From Zygnema cylindricum (Eukaryota > Streptophyta > Zygnematophyceae > Zygnematales > Zygnemataceae), in the NCBI GenBank assembly GCA_037447655.1, contig JBBHKE010000190.1, positions 464,563-528,562 on the forward strand: a DNA stretch of 64,000 bases. Reading direction: 5' to 3'. Both the position numbers and the translations under genes were made by a program. Below, in pieces: positions 20,593 through 31,723 of this stretch. Every line of letters starts with the position of its first letter. Positions within the stretch are counted from its first letter, which is position 1. The notes under the pieces were generated by a model, which was not told the DNA's origin, ran no database searches, and worked only from the letters and a program-made list of their open reading frames with translations.

Positions 20593-21619
20593 TGAAACTC
20601 TGAGACCTCAATAAGTCCTCAGAGTGGACAACTTAAGACTGGATAACCACACTGTGTTTGGCAAAAATAAATGCCACCGGGTGTAACTTAACAACAACAT
20701 TTGAGAGCCTTGAGTGGATAGTAAAAAGAATCTGTGAATTTGCTCCTCTGAGTAGTAAGTTATGGAGGGTCAAAGTTGACAATTTGTATAGAAGCTCTAT
20801 GGGAGAGGGGGTCCTATCTTCTAATTTTTCTAAGTCTTATCTCTCTCACAGACTCTATCTACTGATGAACAGAGCCAATCAGATTACAGTTCCGTACACA
20901 AAAGTACAGCTGTCGGTGTACTTTATGTACAGACACTGTACGACATGGCCTAAATGTCGACACGTGGTATGTACAGATTCACTCCCTTAATCCTCAGAGA
21001 TGCCGTGATCCAATGTCATTCCACCTCGTGTCATCTGATGTGGCGATGACCACAAATCGCCGAAATCCTCTTCTGTGATCTCGGCGTTAATTTCCGGCCG
21101 TCCGATTAAATTCACATTTAATCGTAGCCGTAATAATACATGCGCGATATTCATTTCATTAAAGAAATAAATGCGCGGTATTGGTTTCTTATCTGTACCG
21201 TAATCCGTACTTTTATATTACTGGATCTATGTATCCCGTAAACAGTTATAGTTAAACGAATTATTCTATCTGATAATGTTTAATTAATTATCAAACCATA
21301 TAGTACGTAACACTAGTTCTACACTTAACGGCAAAGGCTAACGGCTACCGGCTACCGGTTGTCTGTCGGCCGATAGGTACCAAGATCAAATCCTGTGGCC
21401 GGCATATACCTTTTAGTAAATAAACTCCTAACTAATATATATTTCCTGTAAAACTCTGGATAGCCTAGGTAGCCATGGCTCTAGCTCACTCTCCAATTTC
21501 TCATTGACTGCGACAAGTTTGAGAGTTGGAGAGAGAAGTTAGAGGTAGACTACCTCGGCTTCTTTCTATATTTCTATTTAGACCTAGAAAATACTTAAAA
21601 TGGACCGTTAATTTCTACA
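20593..21619 (-). repeat. Right (5') LTR shared by P and O, probably hybrid
   Basis: 1027 bp, TGAAACTC...TTTCTACA. It is contiguous with the P gag start on its left, yet its right flank GAGCT matches the left flank of O at 5118-5122. This fits recombination between the right LTRs of P and O that removed the 5' half of O. It carries the antisense tRNA-like module at about 21320-21415 (CCGGCCGATAGGTACCAAGATC, then CCTTTTAG). Confidence 0.75.
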
Positions 21620-21624
21620 GAGCT

Positions 21625-22499
21625 TCCATGCGAGCACGCATGGCAGGGGCGGTCTCTCCTGACTTCCGTTCGAAGTTCATTAACTCCCGAACTTGGTCAG
21701 GGTTTGGCATACGGTATTTCGCTTGCAACATTTCAAACATGACTGAGAGCGGATCGAGTATAGGGATCGTTATTGCTGGTCGTGCTGGGATTCCAGCACG
21801 TGCGGCAATAGCAAACTATTGCGGTATTTCCGCAATTGCTACTGTAATAACATCGCCGTTGAGATCAAGGACTTCCGGGGTAGCCGGTTGGTATGGAATT
21901 TCTGGTAGTCCAATAATAGCAGGACTCCAAAAGAAATCCGGAGAAAACTTTGTCATCGCAAGTACGGAATCATACTTGCGAGAATAAAGAGTAAGGGCTG
22001 AACCGCGTAGATAACGACCTAAAAGAGAGAAAGCGACCCGCAGGTCGAACCGATCTTGGTACCGAAATGCAAGATCATGCATTTTGGTATCGAATAGCAT
22101 TCGAAAATGCGATAAATTCATGGTGTCCTTCATTCCTGAAAAACTGAAATGAAGGCGCCCCCCTCCCTCGGATGTGGAAGCCATTTCCAATAATGGAATG
22201 CTTGGGAATAAAACTGGATTGGTAATTTGCGGAAACCAAAAAGATAATGAATTGGAATCCGACCCATCAAGGGAATCGTGGTCAGATTCCTCTTCGAAAA
22301 ATGTGGAAGAGACTGATGATATGGAAGATACAGAGGTGAGAGTGGATCGAACCGAAGGGGAAATTTGACCCGAGATATTTAGGGAAGGATGGTGCAAAAG
22401 ACTAGATAAATCTGATGGTCCGGATTCCGTGGGCCTAAACGAGACAGACGATCGAGTGGTTCCGACATGATAATCAAGATTATCCCAATCGGTGGGCAT
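21625..22499 (-). pseudogene. gypsy gag N-terminal part
   Basis: The frame 22499-21816 begins MPTDWDNLDYHVG and contains a capsid-like region: LHFSFSGMKDTMNLSHF, then RYQDRFDLRVAFSLLGRYLRGSAL. This matches the general gypsy gag pattern (FSG, a helical region, then a GxA segment). After a frameshift near 21816 the protein continues to 21625, ending MRARMEAL at the duplication. It joins in frame with the part starting at 5117. The serine-rich N-terminus (about residues 20-80) is low complexity. Confidence 0.75.
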
Positions 22500-24135
22500 A
22501 AAAATGATAACACCAAATGATGACCAGATAACAAAACCGATCTATCCGATATGCTTCAAATGCCACGCCACACCATTCTTTTCTCAAATCAGCCAATCAA
22601 TCTCTAACAAGGCCTCGATAACCAGATCTATCAAGAAGCCGTATTACCAAAACCTTCTACCGTGCAAACAAGGGGACAAGGCCGAAGGGCCAGATCTATA
22701 AAGGCAAATAACTCAATATCCAAGCACTCCCAAGTGCAGATCTAAAGCGGCACAATCCACAAAAGTGCTAACCAATGCCTCCAACGGCAAGATCTATGGA
22801 AGAAATCCCACTCCGCACAAAGCAAACTCAGCCAAGGCCACTTAGGGCCAAATAGCAAGCAAGGAAAGCTGGACAAATGCAATGCTCAATACAAGTAGAT
22901 TAACACTAATCCACTCCAAACACGATCCCTCAATACGATCAACCGACTACCTTAACACGCGCTTGTACCGGCAAGGCATCGTGATACTTACATAACACTC
23001 TAAGCAACACCGGTGATTGCCAAGGGTGAACTGAGGTTGTTCGCTACAACCGAAGTTTTGCAGAGCTCCCAAGAACGGATCCGCTCCACTAACTCCACTC
23101 CTTAGTGAAGTATGTCTCAGTGTGAGCAAACAATGCTCAAGATATATAACAAAGAAAATGGGGAAAACAAAAACCAAATACTTAAGTTAGTGTAGTATAT
23201 CGTTGGCCAAAAATTGGCCATTAAGATAAAACGTCAACTAACAAGCAAATGGTAATTATAAATGTAAAGCTAGTTATAGATATATGTAGAAATGTATCTA
23301 TAAATATATATTTTTGATATTTTTATAAAATATTTTTTTTTTTTTTTTTCTTAAAATAAAAAGAAAACCAAAATTGAAATAAAAACAAATAAGCAAGAAA
23401 AGAAAATAACACAATTTTCAAGTGCATGAATACTAAGCCGATGGATGACCACTAGGCCCCACCGTCTATTTATATTCCTTGCAGGGGTTATCTTTATCGA
23501 GAATAATCTGAATTTATACTTAAATAAAAGGAATCAAAACATAAACGACCGAGAAAGATAAATAAAAACTGAAAATGACAATATGCCCGACACTTATGAG
23601 GTTTGAGATAACCAAACTCAAAAGATGGGCAAAAGCCAAATAGAATTAAATACACAATCTCAAGAAATAAAACAACAAATCAATAATCCCAACATGCAAC
23701 TTCCACACTAATTAAAATTCAGCCACAGCCGGGGAAAGAAGTTTGTGTTGTGAGATTGCGGTCAAAATCCACTCAAAAGGACGAGAAACGTGAAGGGAAA
23801 CTGTGTAGGTCTTGGCCCAAGCCGTATAGATTACCATGTAAGGCTTTACAAGATATTGATAATGTAATGGAAAACTAGACGCTTCATGCAAAGGCAGAAA
23901 ATCGCCTCTTAGCTGTCTGGACAATTTTACAAATAAAAAGATGGCTGCAGAAAATCCTCAATACTGAAAATAAATAAAATGAATAATTCTTGCACTTGAA
24001 AATTGTGTGCAGGGAATGATCCAAAATGAAATAAGTAACAAAATATACGCCTAACAAAAATAGGCCAATCAGAGTACAGCGTGCTATGTAAGTATTTGCA
24101 TCTATTTTGGTTTCAGCCAATAGTAGGCTAAAATC
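22500..24135 (-). other. Probable leader and 5' LTR of the gypsy element
   Basis: Upstream of gag there is a TGG-starting segment (minus strand, 22515-22500, TGGTGTTATC) that could be a primer site, two bases from a possible LTR end (plus-strand TGATGACC at 22518). A good TATA box (TATAAATAG) lies at 23474-23466 on the minus strand. The stretch contains a poly-T run (23333-23351) and scattered AGATCTA motifs (22560-22800). The partner LTR is outside the window, so the boundaries are inferred. No host gene is recognised here. Confidence 0.4.
23466..23474 (-). promoter_or_regulatory. TATA box, possible gypsy LTR promoter
   Basis: TATAAATAG on the minus strand, about 0.97 kb upstream of the gypsy gag start and in the correct orientation. 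Confidence 0.4.
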
Positions 24136-25178
24136 TGTTGAAATAATTAGTTTTTGTATTTTCTAGGTCTAAATAAATTAGTGGAAAAACATATAAAGAA
24201 AATGTAGGCAGCCTGCCTCCATCTCTTCTCTCTTACCCCCATACTTGTTGTAGTCAGTGAAGGAGAGAGAGAGCGATGGAGCCATGGCTGCCTCAGCTCC
24301 ATAGGAAGGACTAAAGAGTGACTTTAAGTCACTCTCAACAAAAGGTTGAGTCCGGCAAAACTCCAACCCCCGACCGGCAGAGCGCGGCGTAGCCGTTAGC
24401 TCTAACAAGTCTGTCGTAGAAGTCCGTTAGGAGATATAGTGTTTTATTAATATTTAAACTATTGTATAATGCATAAATCATTTAACTGAAACTCTTTACG
24501 ACACGCATAGATACAGTTTTACGATATGAGAAGTACTATACTAAATTGAAACGGATATTGTGCATTTTGTTTTGACAGCGAAACAAATATTTCACAAGTA
24601 TTTATTACAGCTCTGATTTCATTTCGCGTCAAAACTAACGGTGCACATCATCGCCAAAATCCCGGAATGGTCACTTTGGCATTTAGTGACGTGGCATGAC
24701 CTCACGCCACGTGGAGAGATGACATTCGGTCGCGGGAAATTTGAGGAACGTACGGACGAGTGGAAAATAGACACGCGTCCACCTAATTACTTTGTCGTAC
24801 AGAGGCCGTACAGAAAGTATATCGGCAGTAGTACTTTTTGGTACTACACAATGTTTTGATTGGTTCATACAGGCAGTAGATAGGGGTTGTGAGAGAGAAC
24901 TAGGAAAAACTAGGACTTAGGAAAATTAGGTAGTCACCTCTCTCTTTGAGAGTTTGTATAAAATTGGAATTTTTGCCGGCTTATAACTTATCGCCTGGTT
25001 GGGCGTTTTCAGAGATTCTTTTTCCTACGAACTCAAGGGAGTCCACGCTACATACGGGTGCATACAGATTGTCAGTCTCACTACTTGGGCAGCAGTGGCT
25101 GTGGCTAAAAATGGGCTAGTTAAAAACTATCTAGAGGCTTTCTATATTCTGTAGTCCAATGGAGGACAAAGAATTGCA
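24136..25178 (+). repeat. 5' LTR of copia element U
   Basis: 1043 bp. A TATAAAG box at about 24191 precedes the probable start of transcription. A perfect inverted repeat AGAGTGACTT / AAGTCACTCT lies at about 24315-24335. The antisense tRNA-like module (24415-24345, minus) is degraded here. The last 20 bases carry the gag start codon (25159), so gag begins in U5. Confidence 0.88.
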
Positions 25179-28100
25179 GGTTATGGGCCCACCCTCTAGG
25201 GTGCCCACCTTCAATGGATTTGGGATCATCTATTGGGAAGCCATGATGATGGGAGCTTTGTGTGAAAATCGATACGAGGGTATCGTTAGTGGACAAGTGA
25301 AACGTCCACCTTTAGGAACTCCACCAGGATTTGGAGGAGTAAGGTTTCGTGTAGCAACGGCTGCCTCAGCGGAGGAGTCAGATGATGGGGACAGCAGTGT
25401 GTCCGAAAAAGTGGAAAGGGAAGGAGACACCCCTTACTCCTATTGCCACATTACCAGGAGCGGCGACCGTTAAGACCACGGAGAACGATACTCAAATGTG
25501 GGAGGATGTAAACATGACTGCCAAGAACTTCATTCTTAGGCATCTCACTCAAGCGTTAGCCACTCCTCATCTTCACATTTACAAGGTCGAGGAGTTGTGG
25601 GTGAGTTTGGTGGAGATTTACAGAGCTGGAACTATTCAGGTGCTCCAGTAGGCTGAGCAAAAGCTAGTGAGTTACACTTACAAAGGAGGAAAGATGTTAG
25701 ATTACTGTAATGACCTTTCTTTTTTGTATATGGAGATGGAAAGTGCCAGGTGGACAGGTACAATGAAAATGAAAGTTAACACTCTTATCATGAAGTTACC
25801 AGATGAGTTGGAGAACATAGTGTATCGAGTACAGGAAATGCCTGATAGTTCATGGAAATGGAATACAGTGGTCAAGATGATACTTGTGCAGGAAAACACA
25901 ATGGAGATTAGGAGAGGAGGAAAGAGCATTCAAGCTCTATCAGCAGGAGGGGACCGATGGGGGAAGGATCCGAAGAAACCATACAAAGGGGAAAGAGATC
26001 ATCTTGGAGGACCGAGCCCCCTAAAGGGTCTTTGTCATTTTTGCAAAAAACCGGGACACTTCATCACAGATTGTGTCAAGCTGTCAGAGCTGAGGCTCCA
26101 AGAGAACCATACAGGGGGTTCTTCCGTAGGGAAGAAAAAGGCACTTGTGGTTACAACAGTGAAAGGAGAAACCGAGGATGAGTCATTTGAGGAGGATCGG
26201 GAGCTTCTTCTTGACGAAAGCCTGGTGGAGAAGGAGATCCCTCGGAGACAGAAGTTGCCTTTGGAGCAATTCGAGAAGCTCCACAAGAAGGATGGAATAT
26301 CGACTCAGGTGCATCCATGCATATGTGTCGTGATAAAGAACTCTTCACTAAGTTAAGGAAAATCCCTACTATAGAGATAGAGTATGGGGATGGGAGAGTA
26401 TTTACTACAGATCTAGTGGGATCAGTAGATCTGAAAGACTTAGTGGAGGGTAAGACTTCTATACTCACATTCTCAGATGTACTCTACATTCCTCAGCTGA
26501 GTAAAAATCTTGTCTCTACGTCTGTGCTAGATGACAAAGAGTTTGATACCTTCACTCGAAAGGTAGTCTTTACAGCTAAGTATGGGGATGAAGTTTACTT
26601 CACGGCAAATAAGGGTAGCCAAGGAATGTTTAGGCTCAACCTAAGTAATGAAAAGAAGAATGCTTATTATGTTAGTGTTCCTAAGATGATGATTTGGCAT
26701 AAGCGGTAGGGGCATGTACATTTTGATAGGTTGAGGGAAATGAAAAAGTTTGGGGCAGTAGAAGGCATGCAGTTTGGGGATAATGAAATGATAGATGATT
26801 GTAGTGGTTGTGCTCAAGGTAAGTCTCACAGACTTCCCTTTCCCAATGCCGCCATATATAGAGGTGAGAAAGTGTTAGATTTGGTCCACACTGATATTTG
26901 GGGACCTGCAAAAGTACCTTCGGTTGGAGGAAAGAGGTTTATGATGACAATAACCGATGACTAGTCTAGGTACTCTAGAGTCTACTTTCTGAAAACAAAG
27001 TCTGAAGCATCAACTTACTTCAAAGAATATAAAGCCTGGAATGAAAAGTTGCATGAAAACCCCATTAAGAGGATAAGGAGTGATAATGGGGGGGAATATA
27101 CCTCTAACCAGTTTGAGGAATATCTGAGAGATGAGGAAGTGCAGCACCAAAAAATTGTACCATATAACCCGGAACAAAATGGGGTAGCTGAGAGGTTGAA
27201 TCGAACACTATGAGATAGTGTATGCAGTATGTTGGCCGACAAGAAAATAGGAAAGAGATTTTGGGCAGAAGCAATGAACTGTGCCAACTACATTAAAAAT
27301 AGAGTCCTCACCTCAGCTGTAAAAGGAGTGACACCTTATGAGAGATGGGTTGGGAGGAAACCAGATATCTCACACCTTAAAGTATTCGGTAGCCAAGTTT
27401 ACAGTCTTGACAGGGATAGGAAAAACTGGAAACTAGATGCTAAGGGAAAACCTGGATACTTTGTGGGATATGATGAGGATTTTAAGGGATATAGAGTCTA
27501 TGACTTAGCAAAGAAAGATATCATTCTGGTCAAAAACTTAGTTGTCATGGATGAAGGGAAGTCATTAGACCCCTTCAAATATACAAAGAAGATAAGAATC
27601 AGATTTGAGTTCGAAAGTGAGGAGAACTCGGTCGTTCTCGAAAGGTACATGAGTGAAACCATGATTGCAGATTTAGGGGAGATCCAAGATGCAAGAGACT
27701 CACCGGAAACCTCACATACTCCTATGGACTTAGAGGAGATAGAAGAAGCGGGACAAGAACCGGCTTCCATGGACAGGGGAGCCGATGAGAGAGTGAGAAG
27801 AAATCCAAGACTTCCATCTATTCCAGCTTCGGAGTTTGAGGGAGGAAGGAGGAACAGTAAAAGGATACATGAAAAACAAGCCGCGCATAAGGTAACTAAG
27901 CTGTCTCATCCAGATGAGCCTCAATCTTACTCGGAGGCAGTGAATAGTCCAGAGAAAGAAAGATGGATTAGAGCCATAAATGATGAGATGGCTTCTATCA
28001 TGGAAGCAAATACTTGGGAACTAGCGGATTGCCCTCCAGATAGAAAACCTATTGGGTGTAAATGGGTATTTAAACTAAAACTGAACCCAGATAATACCAT

Positions 28101-29500
28101 TGAGAGATATAAGGCTCGATTGGTAGCGAAAGGGTTCACCCAAAAGGAGGGGATTGACTATGAGGAGACCTTTGCTCCAGTTGTTCGGTTCCCCTCAGTA
28201 AGGATTCTCCTCAGTCTGGCAGCAGCGGAAGACATGGAAATCCATCAGATGGACATTAAGACAGCTTTTCTCAATGGTGAGTTAGAGGAAGAAATTTTCA
28301 TGAGGCAACCCGAGGGGTTCGTGGAAGAAGGAGAAGAGAGCAAAGTCTGCAGGCTCATAAAATCCTTATATGGACTGAAGCAGGCTCCCCGACAGTGGAA
28401 TAAGAAACTAGATGAGTTTCTCACCAATCTGGGATATATCCGTATCAGCTCTAACCATTCTATCTATATGTTTGAAGATGAGAATGGTGTCATTTTTATT
28501 GCAATTTATGTAGATGATCTGCTTGTGTTAAGTAAGTCTTTGGAGAAGATCAATAGGCTCAATAAAGATCTTAGGGGCAGATTTGATATGAAGGATTTAG
28601 GGGAGGCAAAATATATTTTGGGGATCCAAATGGAGAAGATAGGGGGAATAAGATCATCAGACTTACTCAGAAAGAAGCAATAGGAAATATGCTTGAGAAA
28701 TTCCAGATGGAAAATGCTAACAGTTGTACTACTCCCATGGACTTGAAAAAAGTAAATGATGGGAGTGTAGAAGGAGGTGTGATGATCTTAGACGATCACA
28801 TGAGTCCAGAGGAGAGAGAGTTTATGAAGTCTATCCCTTGAGTTTATGAAGTTTAATCTATTTTATTAACTGTACCAGACCGGACATAGCCGCAGCAGTT
28901 GGAGTACTCAATAAGAGTCTTAATGATCTTAGAAAGAGAGATTGGGAGGGAGCCAAGAGAGTCATGAGATATCTGGTGGGAACTAGAGAATTATAGTTGA
29001 ATTTCGGAGGGGAGCACACTGACATCACTACTGGGAGTGACGCCAGTTATAGGGACGCACCTATGAGACGATGCACTTCTGGGTATGTGTTGTATGTTGG
29101 GGAAGGTGCTTGCTGTTGGAGCAATAAGCAACAAAAGGTGGTTGCTTAGTACATTATGGAGGCTGAGTACATGGCCTCTTATTTTGCTGTGAAGGAGTTG
29201 ATGTGGGTCAAATCCTTGCTGCAAGAATTGGGGTATATGAAAGAGGGAGTGCATGAAGTGTTTTGTGATAATTAAGCGGCCATAACAATTGCAGCCAATC
29301 CAAAACACCATTTTAAGGCTAAACATATGGACATAAGATTAAGTTTTGTAAGAGAAAAAGTGGAGGATAAAATAGTGAATCTTGTATATAGATCTGATGA
29401 GGAAATGGTGTTTGACATTATGACCAAACCTGTGCCCTCTCCAAAGTTAAAATATTGTAGGGAAAATTGTGGATTAAAAGAAAAGTTAAAATTAGACTAG
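25159..29500 (+). pseudogene. Decayed gag-pol of copia element U
   Basis: Collinear with the intact N polyprotein, but with frameshifts near 25470 and 26270 and stops at about 25650, 26707, 26962, 27211, 28681, 29149 and 29273. Recognisable: gag start MEDKELQVMGPP, zinc knuckle CHFCKKPGHFITDC, the protease region MHMCRDKELF, integrase zinc region, integrase core SDNGGEYTS and PEQNGVAERLNRT, RT (27229-28683 is one open stretch with YVDDLL intact) and RNase H to the terminal TAG. It cannot make its own polyprotein. Confidence 0.88.
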
Positions 29501-29513
29501 AAAATAAGGGGAG

Positions 29514-30556
29514 TGTTGAAATAAGTAGTTTTTGTATTTTCTAGGTCTAAATTAATTAGTGGAAAAATATATAAAGAAAATGTAGGCAGCCTGCCTCCAT
29601 CTCTTCTCTCTTACCCCCATACTTGTTGTAGTCACTGAAGGAGAGAGAGAGCGATGGAGCCATGGCTGCCTCAGCTCCATAGGAAGGACTAAAGAGTGAC
29701 TTTAAGTCACTCTCAACAAAAGGTTGAGTCCGGCAGGACTCGAACCCCCGACCGGCAGAGCGCGGCGTAGCCGTTAGCTCTAACCAGTCTGTCGTAAAAG
29801 CCCGTTAGGAGATATAGGGTTTCATTAATATTTAAACTATTAAATAATGCATAAATCATTGAACTGAAACTCTTTACGACACGCATAGATACAGTTTTAC
29901 GAAATGCGAAGTACTCTACTAAATTGAAACGGATATTGTGCATTTTGTTTCGACAGCGAAACAAATATTTCGCAAGTATTTATTACGGCTCAGATTTCAT
30001 TTCGCGTCAAATCTAACGGCGCACATCATCGCCAAAATCCCGGAATGGTCACTTTGGCATTTAGTGACGTGGCATGACCAGGCGCCACGTGGAGAGATGA
30101 CATTCGGTCGCGGGAATTCCGAGGAACGTACGGACAAGTGGAAAATAGACACGCGTCCAACTAATGGCCTTGTCGTACAGAGGCCGTACAGAAAGTACAT
30201 CGGCAGTAGTACTTTTTGGTACTACACAGTGTTCTGATTGGTTCGTACGGGCAGTAGATAGGGGTTGTGAGAGAGAACTAGGAAAAACTAGGACTTAGGA
30301 AAAATTAGGTAGTCACCTCTCTCTTTGAGAGTTTGTATAAAATTGGCATTTTTGTCGGCTTGTAACTTATCGCCTGGTTGGGCGCTTTCGGAGATTCTTT
30401 TTCCTACGGACTCGAGGAGTCCAGGCTGCAGAAGGGTGTATACAGATTGTCAGCCTGACTACTTGGGCAGCAGTGGCTGTGGCTTAAAGTGGGCTAGTTT
30501 AAAACTATCTAGAGGCTTCATGTATTCTGTAGTCCAATGGAGGACACAGAATTGCA
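29514..30556 (+). repeat. 3' LTR of copia element U
   Basis: 1043 bp. It keeps the better-preserved antisense tRNA-like module. It is followed directly by fragment T in opposite orientation. Confidence 0.88.
29714..29795 (-). promoter_or_regulatory. Antisense tRNA-like module in the U 3' LTR
   Basis: On the minus strand, ACTGGTTAGAGC resembles a tRNA D-arm. GGTTCGAGTCC is an exact match to the B-box consensus, at about 29738-29748, within a tRNA-like T-arm. CCTTTTG follows at once, a possible Pol III stop. The first LTR copy (24415-24345) has the same layout with a mutated B-box. The orientation is opposite to element transcription, as in N, O, P, R and S. Confidence 0.55.
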
Positions 30557-30751
30557 ACCCACATTAATTCTTTTACAGCAAAGGAAGAGGCCATGTACTC
30601 AGCCTCCATGGTAGATTGAGCAATGACCTTTTGCTACTTGCTGCTCCAGCAGAAAGCCCCGTCACCCACATACAATGCATACCCATATGTACATCTCCTC
30701 ATACGAGCATCCCCATAGTTGGCATCACACTAAGTGGTGATGTCAGTATTG
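30557..30751 (-). pseudogene. Copia RNase H fragment T
   Basis: A 195-bp minus-strand remnant of copia RNase H (segment around STMEAEYMA and the preceding WSDA region), bounded by the 3' LTR of U on the left and the R LTR on the right. It does not match R exactly in position and is probably what remains of an older copia copy. Confidence 0.7.
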
Positions 30752-31723
30752 TGTAATTTTGTGACCTCCATTAGTACACCGAATATCTAGCTTATATGAA
30801 GCCTCAAGGATAATATGTGCACTTTTGGCTTTGGCATTGAATGAGTGCCATCCCGGCACGTAAAAACTTTGACCAAATACACCTTTGCGGAGCTTGGACT
30901 CCCTTGAGTCCGCAGCAAAAAAAATCACTGAAAATGCTCACCTGGGCATTAGGTTATGGCTGACCAAAGATGGCCTATAAATACAAATGCACTCTGGGAG
31001 AGAGGAAGAAAACTAATTTTTTCTAAGGCCTAAGCTTCCTCTCTAAGCCTACTACTAGTGTACTCAACCAATCACAGGACTGTAAAGTACAAGAAGGTAC
31101 AAGTACCGCTGTACTGCTTTTACCGCCATAGTACGGCATGGCCGCTACGCTGACGCGTGTCAGCTCCTAGGCCATAGTTGCTCACCCCGCGATATCCACT
31201 GTCCATTTATATCCTGCCACTTGTCATCCGCCGACATTTGCTCCGCAAACCGCCAAAAGACCGTTCGGGTATATCGGCTCATTTGTGAGCCGTTCGATCT
31301 GAACTGGACATTTGATTTCGTCAATCGAACTTAAATGTCATTTCGTAATGTCCGTGCGGTCTGTATTTCGTGCGACTCTATACATTTCTATGTTCAATTT
31401 GTGCTGTAATTAGTTAAATGAAATATGTTGCGGCGTTATTGCTTAACTAGTTATCGTACTATATAGGGGTATTGCTTTCTACGAGACTTACCGGATAAGG
31501 CGTACAACTATTCTGTAAGGCGATCAGCCGGAGGTCACCGGATTAAATCCCAAGAATATCTGTCTAACTTTTGCAGAGGGATTTCCCTCTTTCTCACCGT
31601 GTCTTCTATATATTCCTAAGGTAGCCATGGTTGCTTGTCAGTCCTGAGTGACTACAACAAGTATGAGGACAACGGTGAGACCATGAACAAAATAACTAGA
31701 GTATAAAAAAACTATTTTCAACA
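30752..31723 (-). repeat. Left (3') LTR of copia element R
   Basis: 972 bp, TGTAATTTTGTGACC to TTTTCAACA, followed by CTCCCCTCATTTTC, the polypurine complement. It has a CCAATCA box (about 31069) and GTAC cores. The antisense tRNA-like module is at about 31481-31573: CCGGATAAGGCG (D-arm-like), GGATTAAATCC (B-box 8 of 11), then CTTTTG. R has no right LTR in the window. Confidence 0.75.

Larger units (their letters stand above)
5123..21619 (-). mobile_element. Nested Ty1/copia insertion (element O with N and P inside)
   Basis: The insertion begins with TGAAACTC at 5123 and ends with TTTCTACA at 21619, the LTR termini of this copia family. The flanks 5118-5122 and 21620-21624 are both GAGCT, a perfect 5-bp target duplication. 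The interior is not one element. From left to right it holds the O left LTR, the O pol 3' end, intact element N, more O pol, the P left LTR, the P internal region and a right LTR. O is reduced to its 3' pol part; its 5' half is missing. Confidence 0.85.
1..22499 (-). mobile_element. Ty3/gypsy retrotransposon carrying a DNA methyltransferase, split by nested insertions
   Basis: Coding pieces on the minus strand follow the gypsy order gag, protease, reverse transcriptase, RNase H, integrase. A cytosine-5 methyltransferase domain lies between protease and reverse transcriptase. The element is cut at 5122/21620 by a 16.5-kb copia insertion. Removing that insertion and one copy of the GAGCT duplication joins the two gag halves in the same reading frame, so they belong to one element. 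Frames are broken by stops and shifts in nearly every domain, so this is a dead copy. The 3' end (rest of integrase and 3' LTR) lies to the left of the window. Confidence 0.88.
24136..30556 (+). mobile_element. Ty1/copia retrotransposon U (plus strand, decayed)
   Basis: 6421 bp with two 1043-bp LTRs starting TGTTGAAATAA and ending GAATTGCA, primer site GGTTATGGGCCCA at 25179-25191 and polypurine tract at about 29500-29513. LTR copies differ by a few percent. The immediate flanks AAATC (left) and ACCCA (right) do not match, so either the duplication was lost or a rearrangement joined U to fragment T. Confidence 0.9.

Noticed and set aside
23712-23924. Minus-strand open stretch of 70 codons that looks protein-like near its end
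   Set aside because: No recognised domain, and it lies within the probable gypsy LTR/leader. Not supported as a gene.
23884-24120. Minus-strand open stretch starting MAETKIDANTYIA, similar to the [11 protein letters not shown] exon of ALG3
   Set aside because: Only a dozen residues resemble ALG3, the conserved tryptophan is absent, there is no fitting splice donor at the equivalent place and no following exon. Treated as chance.
29714-29795. A functional tRNA gene in the U LTR
   Set aside because: The T-arm and D-arm resemble a tRNA, but I cannot fold a complete acceptor stem or a convincing anticodon arm. Reported as a tRNA-like module only.
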